Assembly: GCA_937871505.1 (NCBI GenBank)
Contig: CALMPF010000028.1
Location: forward strand, 31,521 to 95,520
Reading direction: 5' to 3'
From: an uncultured Planctomycetia bacterium
Lineage (GTDB): Bacteria > Planctomycetota > Phycisphaerae > Phycisphaerales > SM1A02
Length of the DNA: 64,000 nt
Part shown: one piece after another, positions 27,378 to 34,614 of the stretch
Numbering within the stretch: position 1 is the stretch's first letter
Layout of the letters: each line of letters begins with the position of its first letter
Position numbers and translations under genes: made by a program
Notes under the pieces: generated by a model
What the model was told of the DNA's origin: nothing
Database searches by the model: none
Seen by the model: the letters and a program-made list of their open reading frames with translations, nothing else

Positions 27378-27539
27378 GGCAGCCTGTGGCGAAAGTCATT
27401 CGGGCTGCGGACGAGCGGATCTGATCGTCGCCGCAGCTCGCCTGCATCACTGCGGACACCGCCTCGTCGCGGCTCCTCGATCTTCGCCTCCCCGCTCGCC
27501 CTCGCCTGCAAGGCACTTCCGCCACAGGCTGCCAGGCCC
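27378..27539. repeat. Inverted-repeat element of about 160 bp
   Basis: GGCAGCCTGTGGCG plus AAAGT at 27378-27396 is repeated in inverse orientation at 27519-27537 (18 of 19 matching). The two arms bracket about 120 bp and end one base before the ATG of the next gene. The left arm continues into a short motif that also occurs near 38601 and 43771. It could be a small mobile element or a regulatory RNA structure. Confidence 0.6.
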
Positions 27540-28388
27540 ATGACGACGCATCGCGCACGACTCATCCGCTGCGGGTCGTTCCGGCTCGACGGAGGCGGGA
27601 TGTTCGGCATCGTGCCCCGGGCGATCTGGCGCCACGCGATCCCTCCGGACGACGAGAACTGCATCCGCCTCGAGACCAACGCCCTCCTGCTCGAGACGAT
27701 CGACGGCGGCGCAACCCGCCGGGTCCTCGTCGAGTGCGGATACGGCGACAAGTGGGCCGCGAAGGAGCGGGCGATCTACGCCTTCGAAGGCCGCACCGCC
27801 GTCGATGCCCTGCGCGAGATCGGAGTGTCCCCGGACTCCATCGACCACGTGATCGTCACCCATCTGCACTTCGACCACGCCGGCGGCCTGACCCGGCTCG
27901 ACGGCTCGGGGTCGCCCGAGCCGGTCTTTCCGAGGGCCGATGTGATCGTGCAGCGCCGCGAATGGGAGGACGCCCTTGCCGGACGCAGCACGATGACGCG
28001 CACCTACCTCCGCAGCCACCTCGACCCGATCGCGGATCGCGTTCGACTCGTCGACGGAGCGGAGGAGGTCCTTCCCGGGATCGTCGTCGAGCCGATGCCG
28101 GGACACACATGGGGTCAGCAGTCGGTTCGCTTCTCCGACGACCGGGGAGTCGTCTGCTTTCCCGGGGATGTGATGCCGACGGTGCATCACGCCGGGACCG
28201 CGTACAGCATGGCCTACGACATGCTGCCCTACGAGAACATGCGCTCCAAGCTCCGGCTGCTCTCGCGGGCCGCCGAGGAGCGATGGCGGCTCGTCCTCGA
28301 CCACGAGCCCGGCAACCCCGTCGTCTGCGTCCAGCGCGAGGGGGACGCGGAGCGGACGCGCTGGTCCCTCGCCGCAGCGTCGCTCTGA
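27540..28388 (+). CDS. MBL-fold metallohydrolase, lactonase-like
   Basis: This metallo-beta-lactamase-fold protein probably hydrolyses an ester or lactone. The 282-residue product has HxHxDH in VTHLHFDHAGGLTR near residue 107. It also has a later metal His in PMPGHTWGQQSV, the bridging Asp in CFPGDVMPTVHH, and a terminal His in LVLDHEPGN. The EPVFPRADVIVQRREWEDAL stretch resembles YtnP/AHL-lactonase-like members, but the substrate cannot be assigned. Its ATG immediately follows the right arm of a 160-bp inverted-repeat element, so expression may be affected by that element. No ribosome site is seen. Confidence 0.85.
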   Translation: MTTHRARLIRCGSFRLDGGGMFGIVPRAIWRHAIPPDDENCIRLETNALLLETIDGGATRRVLVECGYGDKWAAKERAIYAFEGRTAVDALREIGVSPDSIDHVIVTHLHFDHAGGLTRLDGSGSPEPVFPRADVIVQRREWEDALAGRSTMTRTYLRSHLDPIADRVRLVDGAEEVLPGIVVEPMPGHTWGQQSVRFSDDRGVVCFPGDVMPTVHHAGTAYSMAYDMLPYENMRSKLRLLSRAAEERWRLVLDHEPGNPVVCVQREGDAERTRWSLAAASL

Positions 28389-28516
28389 TGGGAAGGGCCG
28401 ACCGCCGCGGATCGAGGACGACCCTCTCGGACTGGTCGATGGGGGCGATCCCGCGCGCGAGTCGCGTGTCGCGTTATCAGACACCGAGACTCGGCGATCC
28501 CCGACGGCCATCGTTC

Positions 28517-28545
28517 TTGCAGGGTCGCGGTGCGGCCTCTATCGT
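28517..28545 (+). promoter_or_regulatory. Promoter of the small membrane protein
   Basis: TTGCAG at 28517-28522 and TATCGT at 28540-28545 are 17 bases apart. The ATG at 28553 follows the -10 by seven bases, so the transcript would be leaderless. Confidence 0.5.
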
Positions 28546-28552
28546 CGCGGCG

Positions 28553-28855
28553 ATGGCTGGCCCGCACCGCGACATCGCCGTTCCTTCCGCGCCCGACGCC
28601 GAGCTGCCGCACGAGCGCGCCGGGCGTCGAGGCAGCCCCCTCCTCGACCGGCTGGTGTGCAGGGCGCTGCTGGCGTGGTGCACGCTCGTCGCCGCGGTGC
28701 CAGCGACGGCCTTGGCGCAGGCGCTGGCGACGCCGCGCGAACCGCGCGTCTCACGGACGTATCCCGTCTTCGTCGGCTATCTCTTCATGTTCCTGATGAT
28801 CGCGATCATCATCGGGATCAGCTTGATGCCTTCGAAGCGGGCCCATCAGGATTGA
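28553..28855 (+). CDS. Small two-segment membrane protein
   Basis: This is a 100-residue protein of unknown function. A hydrophobic stretch LLAWCTLVAAVPATALAQA (about residues 40-58) reads like a signal peptide or first membrane segment, with a basic lead before it. A second segment, PVFVGYLFMFLMIAIIIGI, lies near the C-terminus and is followed by a short basic tail ending KRAHQD. The start is chosen for its ideal promoter spacing and is the only ATG that gives both segments. It stands alone after the MBL gene. The clear membrane pattern makes a chance frame unlikely. Confidence 0.65.
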   Translation: MAGPHRDIAVPSAPDAELPHERAGRRGSPLLDRLVCRALLAWCTLVAAVPATALAQALATPREPRVSRTYPVFVGYLFMFLMIAIIIGISLMPSKRAHQD

Positions 28856-28856
28856 C

Positions 28857-28964
28857 TTGAGCGCTCCGTTCGGCCCTCCGGGCCGGGCTCGTTTGAGCGC
28901 TCCGTTCGGCCCTCCGGGCCGGGCGCGCTTGAGCGCTCCGTTCGGCCCTCCGGGCCGACACTCG
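28857..28964. repeat. Three tandem 36-bp repeats with an inner hairpin
   Basis: The 36-bp unit begins TTGAGCGCTCCGTTCGG and occurs at 28857, 28893 and 28929 with almost no changes. Each copy carries CGGCCC-TCC-GGGCCG, a perfect short hairpin. There are no spacers. It lies right after a stop codon, so it could form a string of hairpins in the 3' end of that transcript. Confidence 0.85.
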
Positions 28965-29319
28965 CTCTGGTGCTTCGGAGCGCCGGGTTTTGTCGCGGGC
29001 TTCGGGGTTGGTGCCTCGGGCTCGGGGCTCGGGCTCGGGGCGCGGGTCTCGGGGTTCGGAGATGGCGCGCATGAGCAGCGGGTGCAGCGGGTGCAGCGGG
29101 TGCCGCGGGTGCTGGGGCTGCTGGGGCTGCTCGAAACGAGGGGCGGTGCGCATCGGGGGCGGCGCTTTGCGCCTTCGCGTCCGTGGTCGGTGGTTCCGTG
29201 CTCCGGGCTTCCTTGCTCCCCTGCTTCCTTGCTTCGACGCGCGTGCGCGGGTTGAATGGTCGTTCGACGCCCGGTTCGCCCTCGATCGTCCGCGATCGCC
29301 ACTCGGAGAAGACCCACCC
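28965..29319. other. Low-complexity intergenic sequence
   Basis: About 355 bp are dominated by simple runs: GGCTCGGGGCTCGGG-like stretches near 29010-29060 and GCAGCGGGT triplet-like repeats near 29080-29130. No gene was recognised. Confidence 0.6.
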
Positions 29320-29628
29320 ATGCGATGCTCTCGACGGACAACCCAGCTCGGCGCGCTGGTGGCGCTCAACGGCGCGCTGCTCGGCGCCCTCGCATTCGTC
29401 ACGCTCTCGCCGATCGCCGCAGGTCAGGGGGAGCGTGCGCGGGCGCAGTACATGGTGACTTCGGGAACGGTGAAGGGGTCCGAGTCCGCCGTGATCTGGG
29501 TCATCGACCAGACGAACCAGGACCTCGTGGCGATGACCTGGAACGTCCAGCAGAGCCGGCTGGAAGGCGTCGGCTATCGCGACCTGCGCATCGACGCCGC
29601 CGCCGCCCTGCGCGGCAGCCGCAACTGA
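29320..29628 (+). CDS. Small exported protein A (paralog pair)
   Basis: This 102-residue protein of unknown function has an N-terminal hydrophobic anchor or signal (LGALVALNGALLGALAFVTL) and an extracytoplasmic part of about 60 residues. That part begins YMVTSGTVKGSESAVIWVID and reads as paired beta strands. The following gene codes a similar layout: signal, then a V.TA/TSG start, then a (W/Y)VID or YLVDN strand with a short N..LVAMTW or S.LLFVYE strand. The two are therefore probably distant paralogs. A GGAGAAG site eight bases upstream supports the start. Similar short proteins with VIDQTNQDLVAM-like cores are familiar from planctomycetes, but no function is known to me. Confidence 0.62.
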   Translation: MRCSRRTTQLGALVALNGALLGALAFVTLSPIAAGQGERARAQYMVTSGTVKGSESAVIWVIDQTNQDLVAMTWNVQQSRLEGVGYRDLRIDAAAALRGSRN

Positions 29629-29792
29629 CGATCCCGATCGCCGCCGCGCCCCGAGCGCGCGGCGCGCTCGCGCGCCGGATGACAGCGACCTCGCGTTGAT
29701 CCGGCATCGACTTCCGATCTCCCGCACTCGACAGCCGCCGCAAGCCTCGCCGTCCAGGCGAGCCTCGCTCTTCCGACCGCTCCGGAGCCCGC

Positions 29793-30203
29793 ATGGCCAT
29801 GCACGCAGACGATTCCCGCGCCGACCGCCCAGAGTGCCCTGAACGCTCCCGTCGCGACGACGCGACGGTTCGCCCGCACCAACGCGCATCCGACTCCCCC
29901 ATCGCCGGGTCCGTGCTCGCCGCGACCGCGTTCATCCTCGCGGCGCTGGTGATCCTCCAGGCCGGCCGCCTGCCCGTCGCCGAGGCGTGGGCGGGAGGAG
30001 CCGCCGCAGCCGGGGACTTCTCCGTGGTCACCGCGACCAACGGTCTCGGGAAGGAGTCGCGCCCGCACGAGCTGCTCTACCTTGTGGACAACCGCTCGGA
30101 GCTGCTCTTCGTCTACGAGGTCGAAGACGCATCCCGCCGCTCTCTCGTGCTCCGCGAGGTGACCAGCCTCCCGGTCCTCTTCCGCGCCGGTCGGGGGCGC
30201 TGA
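29793..30203 (+). CDS. Small exported protein B (paralog pair)
   Basis: This 136-residue protein of unknown function has a charged, Arg/Asp-rich N-terminal lead of about 38 residues, a membrane segment (GSVLAATAFILAALVILQ), and an outer part. The outer part begins FSVVTATNGLGKESRPHELL and continues YLVDNRSELLFVYEVED. This mirrors the preceding gene, 165 bp upstream on the same strand. A second ATG two codons in (MHADD) is an equally good start. The pair could be part of a cell-surface or cell-division assembly, but nothing in the sequence shows which. Confidence 0.62.
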   Translation: MAMHADDSRADRPECPERSRRDDATVRPHQRASDSPIAGSVLAATAFILAALVILQAGRLPVAEAWAGGAAAAGDFSVVTATNGLGKESRPHELLYLVDNRSELLFVYEVEDASRRSLVLREVTSLPVLFRAGRGR

Positions 30204-30314
30204 AGCGCGGCTGCGCTCGACCGCCGCGCCGGGCGCTCGCTGCGCGTGACCCGCGAGAGGTCGGCCGCAGGTGCGGCGTCGTCCCTCCTCTCACCCGCTG
30301 CACCGCCGCCAAAA

Positions 30315-31343
30315 ATGGAGCCAATGGGGAATTCGATGGACTCGCCCGCCGCACGCGCGATCGCTTCGCCGGTCCCCCGAGGAGCGCCGCGAGCCGCGGG
30401 CGCCTCGGCGCGGGCGCGGCGGCCGGTCGACGCGGTGATGGCCGAAGCCCGCGCGGCCTCCTTCACCAAGCGGTCGATCAAGGGGGAGATGAAGAAGTCG
30501 GGGCTCCTGCGGGCGATCTCGATGCTCGATCTGACGACGCTGGAAGGGCGCGACTCCGAGGAGAAGGTCCGCGCCCTCTGCCGGAAGGCGGCGCAGCCCG
30601 ATCCGACGCTTGCGCTTCCCGACGGACGCCCGATCCCGTCGGTGGCGGCCGTCTGCGTCTATCCGACGCTGGTCGCGGTGGCGCGCGCGGCGCTTGCGGG
30701 CAGCTCGGTCCGCGTCGCCTCGGTCGCCTCGGGATTTCCCAGCGGGCAGTATCCGCTCGACGTGCGCCTCCGCGACGTCGAGGAGGCGGTCGCTGCGGGG
30801 GCCGACGAGATCGACATGGTGATCTCCCGCGGCGCGTTCCTCGCCGGGCGCCTCGAGGCGGTGGCGGAGGAGATCCGCGCCGTGCGCCGCGCGTGCGGCC
30901 CGGCGCACCTGAAGATCATCCTCGAGACCGGGGAGCTGGAGACGCTCGACAACGTCCGGCGAGCGAGCGATCTCGCCATCGAGGCGGCATCGAGCGTCCC
31001 CGGCCTGCCTCCGCCGGGGGACGGCGACGTCTTCATCAAGACCTCCACCGGAAAGGTCCAGCCCGCGGCGACGATGCCGGTGACGCTGGTGATGCTCGAG
31101 GCGATCCGCGATCACTTCTCGGCCAGCGGCGTCCGCATCGGGATGAAGCCCGCCGGGGGCATCCGCACCGCCAAGAGCGCCCTGCACTACATGGTGATGG
31201 TGAAGGAGACGCTCGGAGATGAGTGGCTTTCGCCTCACCTCTTCCGCTTCGGGGCCTCGACGCTGCTCAACGACCTGCTCCGTCAGATCCGCTGGGCGTG
31301 GACGGGGCGCTATGCCGCTGCGAGCGATCTCTCCGAGGGATGA
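30315..31343 (+). CDS. deoC: Deoxyribose-phosphate aldolase
   Basis: DeoC cleaves 2-deoxyribose-5-phosphate into glyceraldehyde-3-phosphate and acetaldehyde through a Lys Schiff base. The 342-residue product has the long, eukaryote-like form of the family. Visible motifs are ISMLDLTTLEG, VCVYPTLV, VASVASGFPSGQYPLDVRL, GADEIDMVISRGAFL, LKIILETGEL, the Schiff-base Lys in FIKTSTGKVQP near residue 243, and MKPAGGIRT. The start may be the ATG at 30315, 30324 or 30336; the first 50 residues are poorly conserved. The next gene, an aldehyde dehydrogenase 55 bp away, would oxidise the acetaldehyde, so the pair makes a sensible deoxyribose catabolic unit. Confidence 0.92.
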   Translation: MEPMGNSMDSPAARAIASPVPRGAPRAAGASARARRPVDAVMAEARAASFTKRSIKGEMKKSGLLRAISMLDLTTLEGRDSEEKVRALCRKAAQPDPTLALPDGRPIPSVAAVCVYPTLVAVARAALAGSSVRVASVASGFPSGQYPLDVRLRDVEEAVAAGADEIDMVISRGAFLAGRLEAVAEEIRAVRRACGPAHLKIILETGELETLDNVRRASDLAIEAASSVPGLPPPGDGDVFIKTSTGKVQPAATMPVTLVMLEAIRDHFSASGVRIGMKPAGGIRTAKSALHYMVMVKETLGDEWLSPHLFRFGASTLLNDLLRQIRWAWTGRYAAASDLSEG

Positions 31344-31384
31344 GTCCCCTCGAGCGCCGGCAGAGGGCGGCCGTCGCGGCCGGT

Positions 31385-31390
31385 TATCCT
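31385..31390 (+). promoter_or_regulatory. Putative -10 box of the deoC-linked ALDH
   Basis: TATCCT lies eight bases before the GTG at 31399. It may give the second gene of the deoC pair its own leaderless transcript. Confidence 0.35.
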
Positions 31391-31398
31391 CAGCCATC

Positions 31399-33015
31399 GT
31401 GACCACCAAGGCGGACCACGCGGACCGATCCCCGATCGGTGCGGCAGGGCGCGGCGCTGGACCTTCGCAGCGCCGAGCGCGCCCTTCGAGGGCGCGCCAC
31501 ACCTCGGGCGATCGCCCCCCGGGCGCCGCACCGCTGACGGCCGACGCTCCGGCGGCGGCGGCGGCGCACGCGACGGCGTCGTGGGACTTCGCCCCGGCGC
31601 CGGAGAGCTTCCGCCCCGCGATCGCCCCGCGCTGCGACCTCTTCATCGGCGGCCGCTCCGTCGCGGCGCGCGATGGACGGCGCTTCGCCACGATCAACCC
31701 TGCGACCGAGGAGACGCTGAGCGAAGTCGCCGAAGGCGGCGCCGCCGATGTCGATGCAGCGGTCGCAGCGGCGCGGCGGGCGCTCCCGCGCTGGGCGCGC
31801 CTGAAGCCGGTGGAGCGGGCGAAGTACCTCTTCCGGATCGCGCGGCGGATTCAGGAGCGCGCCCGCGAGCTGGCGGTCCTGGAGACCGTCGACGGCGGCA
31901 AGCCGATCAAGGAGTCGCGCGACGTCGACGTTCCGCTCGCGGCACAGCACTTCTTCTATCACGCGGGGTGGTGCGACAAGCTCCGCTTCGTCGCCCCCGG
32001 GCGCGGCGGAGGGGACCCGGAGCCGGTGGGCGTCTGCGGGCAGGTGATCCCCTGGAACTTCCCGCTGCTGATGGCGGCGTGGAAGCTCGCTCCGGCGCTC
32101 GCCTGCGGCAACACCTGCGTCCTCAAGCCGGCGGAGACGACACCGCTGACGGCGCTCCGCCTCGCGGAGATCCTCGAGGAGATCGAGCTTCCGCCCGGCG
32201 TGGTCAACATCGTCACCGGCGGTCCGGAGACGGGCCGCGCCCTCGTCGAGCATCCGGACGTCGACAAGATCGCCTTCACCGGATCCACCGAGGTCGGCCG
32301 CCGCATCGCCGCCGCCTGCGCCCGCGACGGGCGAAGGCTGACCCTCGAGCTCGGCGGCAAGGGGGCGAACATCGTCTTCGCCGACGCGGCGCTCGATCAG
32401 GCGGTCGAGGGCATCGTCGCCGGCATCTGGTTCAATCAGGGTCACGTCTGCTGCGCCGGATCGCGGCTGCTCGTCGAGGAGTCGATCGCCGCCGATGTGA
32501 TCGGCCGCCTCGAGCACCGCATGCGCTCCCTGCGCGTGGGCGATCCGATGGACAAGAACACCGATGTCGGGGCGATCAACTCGAAGGCGCAGCTCGCGAC
32601 CATCCATCGCTACCTCGATGCCGGCGAGCGCGAGGGAGCCGTGCGCCACGACCCCTGCCCGTCGGCGGTTCCGGAACGCGGGTTCTTCGTGCGGCCCTGC
32701 TTCTTCACCGGGGTCCAGCCGAGCCACACGATCGCGCGCGAGGAGATCTTCGGACCGGTCCTCGCGGTGATGACCTTCCGCACTCCCGAAGAGGCGATCG
32801 CGAGGGCCAACGCATCGCCCTACGGGCTCAGCGCCGGCGTCTGGACCGACAAGGGCGCGAAGGCGTTCGAGCTCGCCCGGCATCTCGAGGCGGGCGTGAT
32901 CTGGTGCAACAGCTTCAACCGCTTCGACCCCGCCGCTCCCTTCGGCGGCTACAAGGAGAGCGGCTTCGGGCGCGAGGGCGGCGTCGCGGGGCTGCGGTCC
33001 TATCTGAGGGCGTGA
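31399..33015 (+). CDS. Aldehyde dehydrogenase, deoC-linked
   Basis: This NAD(P)-dependent enzyme oxidises an aldehyde, probably acetaldehyde from the upstream aldolase. The 538-residue product shows QVIPWNFPLLMAAWKLAPAL, KPAETTPLTALRLAE, FTGSTEVGRRIA, LELGGKGANIVFADA with the general-base Glu, and the catalytic Cys in FNQGHVCCAGSRLLVEE near residue 350. EEIFGPVLAVMTF and PFGGYKESGFGREGG complete the pattern. The first 80 residues before the domain are Ala/Arg-rich and unusual; the GTG at 31399 is the chosen start because it follows the deoC stop by 55 bp and a -10-like box. A later start is possible. Confidence 0.9.
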   Translation: MTTKADHADRSPIGAAGRGAGPSQRRARPSRARHTSGDRPPGAAPLTADAPAAAAAHATASWDFAPAPESFRPAIAPRCDLFIGGRSVAARDGRRFATINPATEETLSEVAEGGAADVDAAVAAARRALPRWARLKPVERAKYLFRIARRIQERARELAVLETVDGGKPIKESRDVDVPLAAQHFFYHAGWCDKLRFVAPGRGGGDPEPVGVCGQVIPWNFPLLMAAWKLAPALACGNTCVLKPAETTPLTALRLAEILEEIELPPGVVNIVTGGPETGRALVEHPDVDKIAFTGSTEVGRRIAAACARDGRRLTLELGGKGANIVFADAALDQAVEGIVAGIWFNQGHVCCAGSRLLVEESIAADVIGRLEHRMRSLRVGDPMDKNTDVGAINSKAQLATIHRYLDAGEREGAVRHDPCPSAVPERGFFVRPCFFTGVQPSHTIAREEIFGPVLAVMTFRTPEEAIARANASPYGLSAGVWTDKGAKAFELARHLEAGVIWCNSFNRFDPAAPFGGYKESGFGREGGVAGLRSYLRA

Positions 33016-33017
33016 GG

Positions 33018-33040
33018 CGGCGCTCCGTCGCGGAGCGCCG
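33018..33040 (+). terminator. Hairpin after the deoC-linked ALDH
   Basis: CGGCGCTCCG and its exact complement form a 10-bp stem with a 3-nt loop, two bases after the stop codon. No T-run follows. Confidence 0.45.
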
Positions 33041-33144
33041 CGCACGCCGGCGCCTCCCGGCTTCGTCGCGCGGCCCGACGATCGGCTGCTCCGTCTGACC
33101 GCGTCGGGCGGAGTCGCGAGAACGCATCGCCGAGCGCCGCCTAT

Positions 33145-33170
33145 CTTTCAGTCGTTTCTGAAAGTACTGT
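33145..33170 (+). promoter_or_regulatory. Palindrome and -10-like box upstream of mqnE
   Basis: CTTTCAG and CTGAAAG form a perfect 7-bp inverted repeat with a 6-nt centre (33145-33164), in a locally AT-rich patch. TACTGT follows at 33165-33170, 28 bases before the ATG. The palindrome may be an operator for a dimeric regulator. Confidence 0.4.
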
Positions 33171-33198
33171 CAATGCCAGCGCCCCGGTCCGCACGCCC

Positions 33199-34548
33199 AT
33201 GACGACCCTCGCCAGCTCCGCCGCAGTCGCCGACCTCCGCGGCAACCCGTCGCTGCGGCGGCTGTTCGATCGCATCGCCGACCCGCGGCTGCGGGGGATC
33301 GCCGACCGCGTCGAGGGAGGAGAGCGGCTCTCGCGCGACGAGGGCCTTCTCCTCTTCGAGACGCCGGAACTCCACGTGCTTCTTGCGCTCGCGGATCTCG
33401 TCAGAAGGCGCCAGCACGGCGCCGTCGCCTACTACAACATCAACCGGCACCTCAACTACTCGAACATCTGCGCGCTCTCGTGCAGCTTCTGCGCGTTCTA
33501 CCGCAAGCGCGGCGAGGAGGGTGCCTACGAGCGCTCGATCGACGAGATCCGGCGCGAGGCGGAGGCGGCGGCGGAGGCCGGCGCGACGGAGATGCACATC
33601 GTCGGCGGGCTCCATCCGTGGCTGCCCTTCGAGTACTACCTCGACATGCTCCGGACGATCCGCGCCGCGGCGCCTTCGCTGCACATCAAGGCGTTCACCG
33701 CGGTCGAGATCGTCCACCTGGCGCGGATCACGCGTCGGTGGAAGGACCGGATCGAGGGACTTCGCGGGGTGCTTTCGGACCTCCGGGAGGCCGGCCTTGG
33801 ATCGCTTCCGGGCGGCGGCGCCGAGGTCTTCGACGACCGCGTCCACGACGAGGCGTTCAAGGGGAAGATCCGCTCCGACGAGTGGCTCGACGTCCATCGG
33901 GCGGCGCACGAGCTCGGCCTCAACAGCAACGCCACGATCCTCTACGGCCACATCGAGGCCCGCGCCGAGCGCATCCACCACATGATGCTCCTTCGCGAGC
34001 AGCAGGACCGGACGCTCGCGGGCTGGGCGGCGGCGCAGCGCATCGAGCGGAAGCGCGATCCGGACCACGGGCGCGACGCGGTCGTGCTCTCCGGTCCCGA
34101 CGCGATGTACCCGCGCGATCGGCTGCCGAGACTCGGAGCCGACGGGCTCTCGACGGGGTGGTTCCAGACGATCATCCCGCTGCCGTTCTTCCCCGATCAG
34201 AGCGCGCTGGAGCACCTTCCCGGGCCGAGCGGGCTCGAGAACCTGCGCACGCTCGCGGTCGCCCGGCTGATGCTCGACAACTTCCCGCACGTGAAGGCGT
34301 TCTGGATCATGCAGACGCTGCCGATGGCGCAGCTCATGCTCCAGAACGGGGCCGACGACATCGACGGCACGGTCGTCTGGTACGACATCACCAAGGCCGT
34401 CGGCGAGGGCACCCATCAAGAGGTCGGCGTCGCCGAGCTGCGGCGCGCCATCCGGGAGGCCGGTTTCGCCCCCGTCGAGCGCGACACGCTCTACCGCCGC
34501 GTGCTCCGCGACGGCAGCACGTGGTCGATCGCGTCGGAAGGGCGGTGA
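33199..34548 (+). CDS. mqnE: Aminofutalosine synthase, radical SAM
   Basis: MqnE joins 3-[(1-carboxyvinyl)oxy]benzoate with the adenosyl group of SAM to give 6-amino-6-deoxyfutalosine, an early step of the futalosine route to menaquinone. The 449-residue protein has the cluster motif CALSCSFCAF (CxxxCxxC) near residues 91-98, preceded by INRHLNYSNIC. Further marks are EMHIVGGLHPWLPFEYYLD, HIKAFTAVEIVHLAR, GLGSLPGGGAEVFDDRV and QNGADDIDGTVVWYDITK. The last of these, with TVVWYDITK instead of the common TVVEEKI, is slightly unusual. MqnC, the later radical SAM enzyme, differs, so MqnE is preferred. The other mqn genes are not in the window, apart from a possible MqnP at 19925. Confidence 0.9.
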   Translation: MTTLASSAAVADLRGNPSLRRLFDRIADPRLRGIADRVEGGERLSRDEGLLLFETPELHVLLALADLVRRRQHGAVAYYNINRHLNYSNICALSCSFCAFYRKRGEEGAYERSIDEIRREAEAAAEAGATEMHIVGGLHPWLPFEYYLDMLRTIRAAAPSLHIKAFTAVEIVHLARITRRWKDRIEGLRGVLSDLREAGLGSLPGGGAEVFDDRVHDEAFKGKIRSDEWLDVHRAAHELGLNSNATILYGHIEARAERIHHMMLLREQQDRTLAGWAAAQRIERKRDPDHGRDAVVLSGPDAMYPRDRLPRLGADGLSTGWFQTIIPLPFFPDQSALEHLPGPSGLENLRTLAVARLMLDNFPHVKAFWIMQTLPMAQLMLQNGADDIDGTVVWYDITKAVGEGTHQEVGVAELRRAIREAGFAPVERDTLYRRVLRDGSTWSIASEGR

Positions 34549-34600
34549 TCGGGCGGGCGTCGCCGCGCTCGCCCATCGCGTCCGCGTCCCGCTGCGGCGC

Positions 34601-34606
34601 TACCGT
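34601..34606 (+). promoter_or_regulatory. Putative -10 box of the secreted hydrolase (leaderless)
   Basis: TACCGT lies eight bases before the ATG at 34615, with no ribosome site. Confidence 0.45.
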
Positions 34607-34614
34607 CCCCGATC

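Noticed and set aside
28857..28964. CRISPR array (36-bp repeats)
   Set aside because: The three repeats are directly joined with no spacers, and no cas gene is near.
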